From positions 61,609,636 to 61,673,635 of the forward strand of contig NC_133658.1 of assembly GCF_037893015.1 (NCBI RefSeq): a stretch of DNA of 64,000 nucleotides, given 5' to 3'. The stretch is from Macrotis lagotis. Its lineage: Eukaryota; Chordata; Mammalia; Peramelemorphia; Peramelidae. The number at the start of each line of letters is the position of its first letter. The stretch's first letter is position 1. Below the pieces are notes generated by a model. That model searched no databases, was not told where the DNA came from, and saw nothing but the letters and a program-made list of their open reading frames with translations. A program made the position numbers and the translations under genes. Shown here in pieces: positions 10,474 to 20,553 of this stretch.

Positions 10474-13400
10474 GTGAGGCCCCCGGGCGCGGCCAGTGCC
10501 TGGCCTCCTCCACCTGCCGACGGGGGGGCGGCCCGGGCCCGCCCTGGGCTCGGAGCCCGGCCCGGGCCGCCCCGGGACTAGCCCCCAGCAGCCGCCAGGC
10601 CGACCCCGGCCGGGATCGGGGGTGGCCGCAGCCCGCGCGCGGGGGGCAGCGTGGAGAGAGGACTCGAGGGTGGCCCCGACCCCCCCCCCCCGCCGCGGTT
10701 CCCCGGTGGGGGGGGGGGAGGTGGGCTTTTTAGGCTTTTCAGGCTTCTTCCTCCAGGCTTCCTCAGACTTGGCAGGCCCCGCGCGCCTCCCTCCCTCCGC
10801 CCCCTCCGATGGCGGCGTGCCCTGACCTCTGAACAGGGAGGATAAGGTAGGGACAGGTTGTTTGGGTTCCTGGCTCCCTGCTGACTGCCTGTGCCCGGAG
10901 GCTGGCTCTCGGGGGGCCCTGCCCCGCCTCGTCTGGAGTCCAGGGAGAGTGGGCAGCCCGCAGCTCCTGCGTGGAGGGACAGGGCTTGGTGTCCGGCCCT
11001 TAGCCTCGTGGGGGAGGCAGAGATGAGATCACCTGGGGAGCCGGCCCGCTGGGCGAGGGGCAGAAGTGGATGCTGCCCAGGAGGAGGATTCGTTGAATCC
11101 GGGGGGGGGGGGGGAACATGAGATAACTGAGCACCTGCACCTCTTCTGTCCACGAGCAGAGGGTCCTCCCTAGGAAGAGGAGATCTCTTTCTGGGGGTGG
11201 GGAGGGGGGGGATGGTGGCTGGTGATGGGCAAAAAGCAGGAAGGGTCAGAGGTAGTCGTTTGGTCTGTCTCAGCCATTTCCCTATGGACCCGACCCCCAT
11301 TACCTTTTGCTTTTGGGAGCAGATGGGGCATTTAGTGGGTTTTCTAAGGGCTTGGTCTGGTTCCCTCATAATTCCCTTCCCACCCCTCAAAGTGAGGCTG
11401 CCACGCTGCCAGTGAGGCCTGTTCCATGACATTCCCACCGGAGAGTTTGGGTCTTGCTGGGTCCGCTGCTCCCCCTTTCCCGAAACCCCTTTCCCCTTCT
11501 GGGTTGTGCTTTGGAGGATAGGGGGAAAGTGACTCACTATTCACCAGCTTTCCTCTCCTCCCCTTCCCAGTGGAAATTGCTTGATCAGCACTGGGAGGTG
11601 GGGTGGGGAACAGGTTTTAGAGGGAGAAAAATTGGGTGTGATGGGTTCTTCCACCCCTACCGTGATCAATCTGAGGTTCTATGACCCCCCTCATTACTGC
11701 CCTTTCCTGATTTGAGTTCCGAGGCTCATGTGATCTTGTGGGAAATGGTGCTCTTCACCTCTGTCTCTACACCTTCCCAACCACACTCTATTACAGGGAA
11801 GGAGGACCATGGCATTGGCCCCAGGTGTGGGTCTGGGGTCAGAAAGAGGGTACCCTTGATAAAGTGGGGCCTGAGATGAGGGGAAGGGAGTCTTCTCCTG
11901 GGAGTCTAAAGTCCTTGGTTCAAATTCTAATCTCTAAAGTGCCCCCCACCACCCCATTTCCTGTGATCTCTCAGTAGATGTGAGGCCCGGCTGTTTGGGA
12001 ATGGTCCTTGCTTATCTTAAGCAGACAGTTGGGGACCAAGGGTTGGTTCTTCTAGTCATAGGCAGGGCCACCGAGGCGTTCTGATGTCCTGTTAACCATT
12101 CCATCAAAGGGAGTCTTTGTGAGATATCCTCCTTCACCTACCTAGGAGGCGGTTAGGTGGCATTGTGGACATAGTGGTTAGGGAGACACTAGGTTGTGTG
12201 ACCCTGGGCAAGTCCCTTAACTTCTTCCCTGGTTTCTCCAAGTTCTCTTTCGGTTGTAAAATGAGGATTTAATACTTGGACCCTCATCCTTACAGGGTTG
12301 TTGTGAAGACACAAGATGATATAAAGTACTTCTCAGGGCCAGGGTCCAGCATATAGTGGGTGCTTAATGAGCAATTATTCCCTCCTCCTTTTCTCCTCTC
12401 TCTCCCTGGGAGGGAACTTTCTGTGTCCTGGGTACCTGAGTCGAGAGCCCTTGAGCCTCAGCTTGCCAGGGAAGGTGTGTGGGCAGAGGCCTCCACCCTG
12501 AGAACGCTCCCTTTGCGGAGGCCGGCCCAGCCCAAACTCCCAACTGTGGGAGACGCCTCAGCGAGCCTAGGCCTGCCTGAGCCTGGGGCCCGCCTCTGCC
12601 CCGAGCCTGTGGCTTCCCTTGCTCAAGTCGGCCGCTGGGCTTTGGATCAGACTGCTTATTTAGTAAGTGATTGTTAAATGTATGCTCCTGTGCTGGGTGT
12701 CAGCAAGCATTAAGTTCCTGCTGTGTACCAGGCCCTGTACTTGGGGGACAAACCTAGGGATCCCTTTGTGTGGGGATACCAGGAGAGGAGGCCTTGCCTT
12801 CAGGGAACAGTGTGTGTGTGTGTGTGTGTACACACATGTATGGGCCTACACTTCCGTGATATGTAAACAAGTAGTATGACACTAAAGGTTCAAATGAGGA
12901 GCTTGGAGGAGAGCCCTTGTTCGTGGGGGCAGGGAAGGAAGGAGGAGAGGAGTTCACCAGAAGAGGCAGTCATTCAAAGCCTGGCTGGTGACTGGAGCAA
13001 GGGAGGAAGGCAGGAGAAACAGGGAATGACCAGCGACAAAGGAGGGTGGGAGGTGAAGTAAGGCCGGGCCTGCAGCCTCTCCCGAGCTTCAGCTAGTTAG
13101 CACCAGAGGCTCCGGTGGGCTGCAGTTTTAACTTCCCTCAGGATGGGGAGATGGTGGCATTGGGGTCTGAAGACCCCCAGGAATGGGTTGGACTGGGGGC
13201 AGAGCAGAGGAAGAAATGTCTTAGTCAAGTGGGGGGCCTGGTTCTTCTTCCTTCCCAGCTCTGTGACCTCCAGTTAGCCTGGGTAAACATCATACCCTAG
13301 TACCCTTTCTTGTGGCATTGCTGGAGGGATCTGGTGAGAGGGGCTGGGGGTCAGCCTTTTGTTTTTGTTTTGTATAAGCAGGAGGCCATTAGACCTAGAG

Positions 13401-14766
13401 GAAGGATCCTGTAACTTTTGCAGGGCCCAGGGTGGTCTGTGAAGGGGGAACACAACTGGCTGGGCATCTACCCAGCTGAGCCCTGGAAGAGAATCAGCTG
13501 TCTAGGAAACTGAGGCTCAAGAAAGGGATGACTCAGGACAGTTTAGTCTTTTTCCCCCTCCCTCTCCCATCCCCACCCCCAGCCCCCACCTCCAGTCTCC
13601 TAAGCAAACATTCCCTGGTGCTTGGTGGATGTCAATACAGCCAGGGCCAAAGCTCACTCTGCCCTAGGACATTTGTCCTTGGGGAAGGGGCAGTCTGCTG
13701 GCTGGCAGGCTTCTGACCAGAAAAAGGGCTCCAAGATGAGGCAGAAACTCCTGGAGTCTGTCAGACGACCTCCTTCCACTCCCCCCCAAGCCCCTGGGCT
13801 GTTTGGTGTAGGCCCCTAGAGAGAGGCATTGCCAGACTTTCCTCTAGTCTGTTTTCTGGTTGGACATAGGGTTGGTGTATCCAGGTTTTAGATCCCTGCC
13901 TGGGCCCCAGAAAGACCCAAAACTGATGATTTACCAGATAGACCCTAGAGGAGCACCCAGGGCTCCCTTCCCTCCTCCCTCAGTCCCTCTGGGGATGTTC
14001 TTAGGGTCTTTGCCTCCTGCTCTGGGTTCCAGAGTCCTAGGAATGGGGAAGGAACACAGAACAGTGACCAGTCTGCCTCCTCTCCATTTCTCAATTTCCA
14101 CTTGTTGGGCTCATGATAGGAAGCATTTATGGCACTGTATAAGTGTATTAAGCTCTTTACAAAGGTCTCATTTAATCCTTGCCACAACCCTGGGAGGTTT
14201 TTAACAGATGAAGCAACTGTGAGGCTAAGAGACTTGCCTAGGGTCACACTGTTAAAGGAATGACAGATTTGAATTCAGAACCCCAGGGCTAGAGCTCTAT
14301 CTACAGTGCTACCCACTGCCTCACTCTGCACCCTTCTAGAAGCTCTGCTCAGTCTTTGGTTCTTGGATTTCCTCAGGTCGTGTCTTCCCCATCTGAACTG
14401 GGTCCAGGGCAGTGGCCAGTTGGATCTCTGGAAAGGGGAGGGGGGGGGTCTAGTCCCAACCCCTCCCCTCAGAAATATGCACATTCTCTGCCATCTCTTC
14501 CTTCCCCCTCTCTCCTCCCCCTTCCTCCCCTTTCCCCTCTCTCTTTCCCCCCTTCCCCTCTCTTCCCCCTCCCTTCTTTCTCTCTCTTCCCCCTCCCCCT
14601 CCTCTCTCCCCCACCCCTACCCAACTCTCCCTTACTCCAGGTGTGGCCCAGTGACAGAATCTTGCTGGACCAGTTTTTCAACCTGAATGTTCTCTTATCC
14701 TTCCCAATCCCTTAGTTAATGTGGACAGATGTGGCCACGTGTCTCATACACTCAAACTTGAGTGTG

Positions 14767-14838
<72 letters not shown>

Positions 14839-15934
14839 CGTGCCCAGAGACAGCTGGTGCCTAGGGTAGGAGACATGGGGGGGGGCAGGATATCTAAGAT
14901 TCAACCTCCAAAAGTTTCAAGGCCCCCCCATCTGATTCTTCCCAGTCCTCAAATTCTTGGGGAGGAGGGAATTCTACCAGAGGGGAGGGCTGGGGTGGAG
15001 AAGCACCGGTCAGAGGCCAGAGCTTTGCTTGGGTCAGTTTTCCCCTTTGAAGAAAATTGGCTATTGTGTGCCAGCTTTCTTCTGGGCTCGGCCGTAGGTG
15101 TTGGGAAGCCTGGGAGTGCCCCCCTCCCCGGGCAGCTGGGGGGTTGTGGAGCCCCAGTCTCCTGGTCCTTGCATGCTGCCAGCCTGGAGGAGGGCCACCG
15201 GCCTTCTTCATCCTAGAGCATAACCGGTTACTCCGGTTTGGAACTTTGTTCAGCCCCCCTTCACCCCCACACCTCTCCCCTACCCAGATGGGGGGTGGAG
15301 AGTTGAGGTTGCACCCCAAGGGCTCCCTGGAAAGATCTGCTCTGGAATTAGGTAGATTTCTGAGGGATTTGTAGAGTGAGTTTTCCTGGTTTTGGGGGAA
15401 GCTGGCCAGTGAACCTCAGCTGCCGCTAACCCTCACCCACATCTTCCTCCTCTAGTTCTCACAGTTGGTATTGGGGGACGTGGAGCTCCTGGGAGGGGGC
15501 TCCTACACGCTCTGCACAGATGGGCCGCTCCTGGTTCGACAGGTGCTCCACCCAGAGGCTTCCAGAAAGGTGTGATGGGGACAGGCCGGGGTCCAGGGTG
15601 GGCGCTCTCATCTTGGGTGCTGGCAGGCCCTCGGGAGGGGCCGGCTCACCACCCCCCCCTCACCCCCAGAACCTGGTGCTTCCCGATGCCTTCTTCTCCT
15701 TCTACGATCTGCGTAGGGAGTTCCACACGTGTCGTCCAGAGGCTGGCCCAGCCCGAGACCTCACCGTGTCCACCATGGCCCAGAGTATCCTTACCCTCTC
15801 TTGATCTCTTTGGGGGGAAACTGAGTCAAGACTCAGTTTTTGTTGGGAGTATATGCATGTCTGTGTCTGTCTGCGTCTCCATAGAACTAGAAGATGCCTA
15901 GGTTCTCTGGAGAGGACACAGGGCCTGGATGTGT

Positions 15935-15980
<46 letters not shown>

Positions 15981-18900
15981 GCATATTTATGTTGGGTTTA
16001 AAGTTGCATGTGAGGGTAGTTAGGTGGCGCAGTGGATAGAGCACCAGCCCTGGAGTCAGTAGAACCTGAGTTCAAATCTGGCCTCAGTCACTTAATAATT
16101 ACCTAACTGTGTGGCCTTGGGCAAGCCACTTAACCCCATTGCTTTGCAAAAAAAGAGAAAAAAACCTAAAAAGAAATACTGAAAAAATAAAGTTGTGTGT
16201 GAGTGGGTAGAAACTCGACTTGGATTCTCAGGAGAGCCTTGGCCCACGGTGGTGGGCTCGTGCCTGCCTGCAGCCCTTCCCTTCTGCATGGAGGCTTTTC
16301 CTTCACGCGTCCCCTCCACCTCCCAGACTTGGGGCTAGACACAGATGCTGCTGAGGATGACTTTGGCGTGTGGGAGGTGAAGACCATGGTGACCATCGTT
16401 TGCCATCTCCTCTCCGAACAAAGTGAGTCCCTGCTCGGCCCCTCCCTGTGGCGGGCGACTCTTCCCTGCCCCCCTCACCTGCTTCTCTCCCTCAGATCAC
16501 AGCTTCACGGAGCCAGAAATTGTCAAGTGCAAGTACGACTCCGGACCTTGGTAGGTGGTCGGAGCCGGAGCCGGGAGGGGCAGGCTGGGCGCTGCTCTGG
16601 GATGGGATTGGTCTCCTGAAGGGGCTGCACTTTTGTCCCTCTGTAGCAGCAAGGCTGAGGTCGTGGACAACGAGACCGTGGTCCGGGCCAGAGGCCTTCC
16701 GTGGCAGTCGTCCGACCAGGACATCGCCCGATTCTTCAAGGGGCTCAACATCGCCAAGTGAGGAGGTGGTGGGGGGCTGTGGAGGGGGAGGGGGCGTTGT
16801 CTCCTGCAGGGGGGACAGGGGAGCCCCAGAGCCCTGGGTGACCCTCTCTGACCCCCTCCCAGGGGGGGTGTGGCGCTCTGCCTGAACGCCCAGGGCCGAA
16901 GGAACGGGGAGGCGCTGGTGCGATTCATGGATGCGGAGCAGCGAGACCTGGCCTTGGAACGGCACAAGCACCACATGGGTGCCAGATACATTGAGGTGGG
17001 TGTGGAGGTGGCCAGTCTGGGGTCTGGGGAACAGGTAACCTCCTGCCAGGTTGACAGGGGCATGTGCGTGTTTGTCCCTCTTACAGGTGTACAAAGCCTC
17101 AGGGGAGGAGTTCCTCAAGATCGCGGGGGGTGAGTGACCCTGATGCTGGGGGCACTGGGCGGGGGGTCTCTGATCAGCGTATAACTGGGGAAGAGCAGTG
17201 GCACTTAGGTAGTGCCAAGTGCCTGATCTCACTTGAATCTCTCAATGGCCCTGGGAGTCCCATTTACAGTTGAGGAAACTGAGGTAAACGGTGACTTGCC
17301 CAGGGGCACCCAGCTCTTAAAATAGAGTTTGACCGCCATGCCCCAGCTGCCACCGAAGGCCCCGATGGCATTCTTGGTTGCTCTGCCCATCCCAGCGAGG
17401 CCCCCATGATGCCCCATGCTCCGATGTCTCCTCGAAGTCCCCAGGATGGCCTGTGCTCCCCCGCCCCTCCCCGTGTCTCCTTAGGGTCCCCGGGATGCCC
17501 CACACTCACCCGCCTCTCCCTCCCTGTCTGTCCTTCCTGCAGGCACGTCGCACGAGGTTGCTCAGTTCTTGTCTCAGGAGGACCAGGTGATCATCCGCAT
17601 GCGGGGGCTGCCCTTCACGGCCACTCCTGCGGACGTCCTCGCCTTCCTGGGCCCTGAATGTCCAGTGACTGGGGGCACGGAGGGCCTGCTCTTCGTCCGC
17701 TACCCAGACGGGCGGCCCACGGGCGACGCCTTCGCCCTCTTCGCCTGCGAGGAGCTGGCTCAGGGCGCGCTCCGCAAGCACAAGGGCATCCTCGGCAAGC
17801 GCTACATCGAGCTGTTCCGAAGCACGGCGGCTGAGGTCCAGCAGGTACTGCTGCGGCCAACCTGGGCCCCGGGGCAGTCCTGGCGGAGGGGTGGCGCCCT
17901 CTCTGCCCCTTCTCTCTGTCTTCCATCAGGTTCTGAACCGCTACATGTCAAGCCCACTGATCCCCACGCTTCCAGCCCCCCTGATCCCTGTGCTGCCCGC
18001 CCCGTTCCCCTTGGCGGGGGGAGGTGTGCGCGACTGTGTGCGACTGCGGGGCCTACCCTACACCGCCAGCATCGATGACATCCTGGGCTTCCTGGGAGAG
18101 GTGGCCGGAGACATCCGGCCCCACGGGGTGCACATGGTGCTGAATCAGCAGGTGATGGGGGAGCCGGGGGCAGCCCAGGAGGGGAATGGGGGGTGACCCC
18201 AAGGAGGGGGGCAGTCCAGGGGGCAGCCCTAGGGTGACGCTGCTAGAGCACATTGAAGTGTTGGCATACACAGGGCCGGCCATCCGGAGATGCCTTCATC
18301 CAGATGAAATCTGCAGATCGGGCGCTTGTGGCTGCCCAGCGTTGCCACAAAAAGATGATGAAAGAACGTTACGTGGAAGTCTTTCCCTGCTCCGGGGAGG
18401 AGATGAGCCTTGTGCTGATGGGGGGCACTCTGAGCCGAAGCGGCATGTCCCCCCCACCCTGCAAGTTGCCCTGTGAGTGAACATCGTGTCGTTGCCCCCC
18501 TGTGGGGGGGCACTGCCATCCTGGGCCACCTTCAGGTGGGAGCCCATGGCCTTGGTGGGCACTTTTGGAGGCTCTTTTGCCTTGTAATGGGGAAGACGTT
18601 TGTACGGGCTCCTTCCTCTAGGGCTGACCCCTGGCCAGAAGGATGGCAAGCTGACTTCCCACACTGTTCTTTGGACTTTGGGGGAGTCGAGTTCCTTCTC
18701 TTGGGGCTTCTTGCTTTTCTTTCATGAAATGGGTGGACTGGATTCCATCAGAGTCTGTGTTTCCTGCCAGGTCTCTCGCCCCCCACGTACGCTGCCTTCC
18801 AGACAGCCACAGCTGTGATCCCCACCGAGGCTGCGGCTGCCCTGTACCCCCCGTCAGCCCTCCTCCCTGCGGCCCGGGCTCCCACCGCCCCTACCCCTGT

Positions 18901-19960
18901 CACCTACTACCCCCCGCCAGCCACTCAGCTCTACATGAACTACACAGCCTATTACCCCAGGTAGGAGAGGGGCTCCCCTCATCCACTGAGCGGCCCCTTC
19001 CTGGCCTCTCCCTTGATCCTGGGCCCCTTCCTCACACATTGCCGAGTTCCCTTTTCCCCTCTCTTGTTGCTTCCTCTACAGTGTCTCTGCACGTGCTCTG
19101 ACAAACAGCCACCTCTGGTCCCCATTGGTGCGTCCTTCCTCCCCTGCCCCGCGTACCAAGTCTCCAAGGACTAGGGGTGTTTGTGGGCTGGAGGTGAGCC
19201 AGACCCTCTGGGGGACCGCCTCTTCTGAGACCTCTGCCACGTTTCTTCTCCTCAGCCCCCCAGTCTCCCCCACTACAGTGGGCTACCTCACCGCTCCCTC
19301 TGCAGCCGTGGCCCCGGCCCCTGCCTCAGTGCTACAGCAACCAGGGGCTTTGGTGAGGATGCAAGGGCTCCCGTACACAGCCGGCGTGAAGGACATTCTC
19401 AGTTTCTTCCAGGGCTACCAGGTGAGGGTCCCCCATAGCTCGGAGCCCTCCCTGTACGGAGGCTCCAGCACAGTGACCCCATCTCCTCGGCCCTAAGGGA
19501 AGGCTCTTTGGGAGGGAGGGGGTGGTCACTCCACTTGGATGAAGGGCTTGGAGCGCAGCCAGGAAGATCAGTTGACTTCTCACCATGTTCCTGTCTCAGC
19601 CCAGCCCTTTGAGGGTGGTCCTGCAGAGGGTTAGCAGCCTAGTGTGCAGTGAGGAAGCGGAGCCGGGAGCTGGCCTGCCCAGCCCTGACCTGTCTGCCCT
19701 GGGGCTGGCCAGTCTCAGTTAAGGGGGCCAGGATACACATGGGCTCTCTACCCTCAGGAACAGGGTTCCCCAACTCTGAGATGACCTGCCCCACCCTCAA
19801 ATCTGCCCTTCAGACCTCTTCCCCCCTCCCATCTTCGCATCCTCCTTGACCCCCGTGTCACCCTCTGTAGCTTGCCCCTGATGACTACGCCAATTTGGTC
19901 CCAGTTGGTGACCCCCCCCGCCCTGTTCTACAAGCCCCTAAAGAGTGGGTGTGCTTGTAG
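10125..19960 (+). CDS. ESRP2: ESRP2, epithelial splicing regulatory protein 2
   Basis: A nuclear RNA-binding protein that drives epithelial-type alternative splicing, for example FGFR2 exon choice, through GU-rich RNA elements. I join 15 coding exons with GT-AG introns and matching phase: 10125-10271, 10345-10473, 15456-15569, 15670-15784, 16327-16422, 16496-16550, 16647-16757, 16863-16995, 17087-17129, 17543-17844, 17930-18151, 18274-18472, 18771-18960, 19256-19421, 19871-19960. The total is 2112 nt, 703 residues, close to the human short form (about 717). Order: N-terminal domain (1-210), RRM1 (228-308), RRM2 (329-411), RRM3 (449-530), Pro/Tyr-rich linker (556-645), half RRM4 (650-674), and the paralogue-typical end KEWVCL. 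No frame breaks are seen. Apart from intron 2 (5 kb), introns are short, several under 110 bp. The identity rests on my recall of human ESRP2, which it follows through every exon. Confidence 0.96.
12146..12370 (+). mobile_element. MIR-type SINE in ESRP2 intron 2
   Basis: The head ggcggttaggtggcattgtg, tgtgaccctgggcaagtccc, ttgtaaaatgaggattt and a core ending gcatatagtgggtgcttaat match the MIR/CORE-SINE layout in sense orientation. Confidence 0.6.
14110..14325 (-). mobile_element. MIR-type SINE in ESRP2 intron 2
   Basis: Antisense MIR: agctctttacaaaggtctca, ccacaaccctgggaggtttt, gacttgcctagggtcacact, then the tRNA-like end agctctatctacagtgctac. Confidence 0.65.
14477..14638 (+). repeat. Long pyrimidine tract, intron 2
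   Basis: Almost unbroken C and T (ctcctcccccttcctcccct-type sequence) for about 150 bp, in the same intron as the (TC)n(AC)n repeat 130 bp further on. It is not an acceptor: the next exon is 800 bp away. Confidence 0.85.
14769..14840. repeat. (TC)n(AC)n microsatellite
   Basis: A CT dinucleotide run switches to a CA run at about 14806. The compound dinucleotide repeat lies in ESRP2 intron 2. Confidence 0.95.
15456..16550 (+). CDS. ESRP2: ESRP2 exons 3-6, rest of N-terminal domain
   Basis: Exons 15456-15569, 15670-15784, 16327-16422 and 16496-16550 encode [54 protein letters not shown] and [19 protein letters not shown]. The codons split across introns 4, 5 and 6 rebuild correctly as Asn, Asn and Cys. 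The GVWEVKTM block is a hallmark of ESRP proteins. Intron 4 contains a GT repeat and the only WSINE inside this gene. Confidence 0.93.
15939..15976. repeat. (GT)n microsatellite, ESRP2 intron 4
   Basis: About 18 GT units, 150 bp after the exon 4 donor. ESRP proteins bind GU-rich RNA, so a GU run in their own pre-mRNA is notable. Confidence 0.95.
16014..16189 (+). mobile_element. WSINE1-like SINE in ESRP2 intron 4
   Basis: Complete sense copy (taggtggcgcagtggatag, gagttcaaatctggcc, ttaataattacctaactg) with tail broken by G and C. Target duplication aaagttgcatgtgag (16000-16014) versus aaagttgtgtgtgag (16190-16204). It is the only WSINE between about 5.1 and 27.5 kb. Confidence 0.92.
16641..16652 (+). 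promoter_or_regulatory. ESRP2: NAGNAG tandem acceptor of ESRP2 exon 7
   Basis: The acceptor reads ctgTAGCAGcaag. Use of the first AG (exon from 16647) gives PCSKAEV. Use of the second (from 16650) gives PCKAEV, one serine less with the frame kept. It precedes RRM1. Human ESRP2 varies by about ten residues at the same junction, as I recall. Confidence 0.6.
16647..17129 (+). CDS. ESRP2: ESRP2 exons 7-9, RRM1
   Basis: Exons 16647-16757, 16863-16995 and 17087-17129 encode the first quasi-[23 protein letters not shown] (beta1-alpha1), [20 protein letters not shown] (beta2-beta3) and a [12 protein letters not shown] end. The RGLPW and GEALVRF motifs take the place of RNP2 and RNP1, as in the hnRNP F/H-like quasi-RRMs. 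The exon 7 acceptor is a tandem TAG-CAG. Confidence 0.95.
17190..17330 (-). mobile_element. MIR-type SINE in ESRP2 intron 9
   Basis: The phrases tttacagttgaggaaactga and gacttgcccaggggcaccca are the antisense MIR core. The copy is short and old. Confidence 0.6.
17543..17844 (+). CDS. ESRP2: ESRP2 exon 10, RRM2
   Basis: A single 302-nt exon encodes the second [43 protein letters not shown], the [20 protein letters not shown] helix and strand, and [10 protein letters not shown]. It starts in phase 1 (a split Gly codon) and ends in phase 0. This is among the most conserved parts of the family. Confidence 0.96.
17930..18472 (+). CDS. ESRP2: ESRP2 exons 11-12, RRM3
   Basis: Exon 11 (17930-18151) starts with a proline-rich lead ([19 protein letters not shown]), then [20 protein letters not shown]. 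Exon 12 (18274-18472) starts [11 protein letters not shown] and ends SPPPCKLP. The boundary falls between beta2 and beta3 of the RRM, the same place where exon 14 stops within RRM4. Confidence 0.95.
18771..18960 (+). CDS. ESRP2: ESRP2 exon 13, Pro/Tyr-rich linker
   Basis: Encodes [19 protein letters not shown] and then [18 protein letters not shown], a low-complexity linker between RRM3 and the C-terminal half RRM. It ends on a split Ser codon (AG|C) completed by exon 14. Confidence 0.93.
19256..19960 (+). CDS. ESRP2: ESRP2 exons 14-15, half RRM4 and usual C-terminus
   Basis: Exon 14 (19256-19421) ends with [20 protein letters not shown] and FFQGYQ, the beta1-alpha1 half of a fourth RRM. Exon 15 (19871-) adds [20 protein letters not shown] and then QAPKEWVCL with stop TAG at 19958-19960. 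The KEWVCL end matches human ESRP2. A consensus donor, CAGAAG|GTAAGA, follows at 19980, so exon 15 may itself be spliced (19871-19979, 109 nt). Confidence 0.93.
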
Positions 19961-20394
19961 CTGTGAGGGACCCCAGAAGGTAAGAGGCTGTGGGGGCCCC
20001 TCGCCTCCTGCCTGGCTGCACTAATAATCTGGTTCTTGCCGATCAGCTAACCCAAGGGCCTTGGTGGGCGTGCTGTGATTGTGGGGCCTGCTGGGATGGT
20101 GGGGTGGCTGTAGCCAGAAGCCGGGTTATCTCTTCTGGCTCCCCAAGACTCTTGCTCTGCTCTGACTCCCTCCTGCCAGTCTCATTCTGCTCCTTGTGTG
20201 ATGGTGATGGCTGTGGTTATGATCTGTCTCTGCTAATGTTGGGCTCCGGAGGGTTGGCCGCCCAGCGTTGTCCTCTCTCACCGTCACCCTGGAACCACTC
20301 TGGACCGGAGCGGCTGGCTGGGTGACCTCTGCCTCTGGGCCCCAGCTCTGAGCCCACCCTCTCGTTGCTGACTTCTCCCCCCTGTGCCCCGCAG

Positions 20395-20553
20395 CTGCCG
20401 GCCGACTCCGTCCTGGTCCTCCACAGCTTCAGCGGACGGCCTCGGGGCGATGCCCTTGTCACTTTCCCCAGCCTGGATGCCGCACGGCGGGCCGTGGCCG
20501 AGGAGCACGGCCGGACTCTGGGCGGTCAGCGCGTCCAGCTCTCCCTGATCTGA
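20395..20553 (+). CDS. ESRP2: Candidate alternative ESRP2 terminal exon completing RRM4
   Basis: After a good pyrimidine tract and acceptor (tgccccgcag at 20385-20394), an open frame in phase 0, matching the exon 14 donor, encodes 52 residues. They start LPADSVLVLHSFSGRPRGDA, continue LVTFPSLDAARRAVAEEHG and end QRVQLSLI, stop TGA. Joined to exon 14 this supplies beta2, beta3 (GDALVTF, compare GDAFIQM in RRM3), alpha2 and beta4, so the half RRM4 becomes whole and the protein reaches 726 residues. It lies inside what would otherwise be 3' UTR, ahead of the only strong poly(A) signal. The frame has high CpG and GC3, like the coding exons. Whether it is used cannot be told from sequence. Confidence 0.72.
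   Translation: MPADSVLVLHSFSGRPRGDALVTFPSLDAARRAVAEEHGRTLGGQRVQLSLI

Larger units (their letters stand above)
7830..10650. promoter_or_regulatory. CpG island over the ESRP2 5' end
   Basis: Very GC-rich and CpG-dense sequence with many GGGCGG and CCGCCC boxes sits in an otherwise AT-rich, CpG-poor window. It starts abruptly after the repeat-rich left flank and ends in intron 2 of ESRP2. It covers the promoter and the first two coding exons. Long open frames here are composition artefacts (proline, arginine, glycine and alanine strings in all frames). The left half, 7.8-8.9 kb, may serve another unseen transcript. No recognisable first exon was found there. Confidence 0.85.
10474..15455 (+). 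other. ESRP2: ESRP2 intron 2
   Basis: The 5-kb first long intron. It starts in the CpG island and then becomes moderate in GC. It holds an old MIR-type SINE at about 12146-12370 (+) and another at 14110-14325 (-), a short GT run near 12810-12828, a long pyrimidine tract at 14477-14638, and a (TC)n(AC)n run at about 14769-14840. No coding exon is seen in it. Confidence 0.8.

Noticed and set aside
7823-10733. Many long open frames (up to about 440 residues) on both strands
   Set aside because: The region is a CpG island. The frames are Pro/Arg/Gly/Ala-rich in all readings, overlap one another, and have no domain. Only the two ESRP2 exons are supported.
15939-15976. GT repeat as a functional promoter element
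   Set aside because: It is intronic, 150 bp past a donor. Only a speculative splicing role is kept as a low-interest note.
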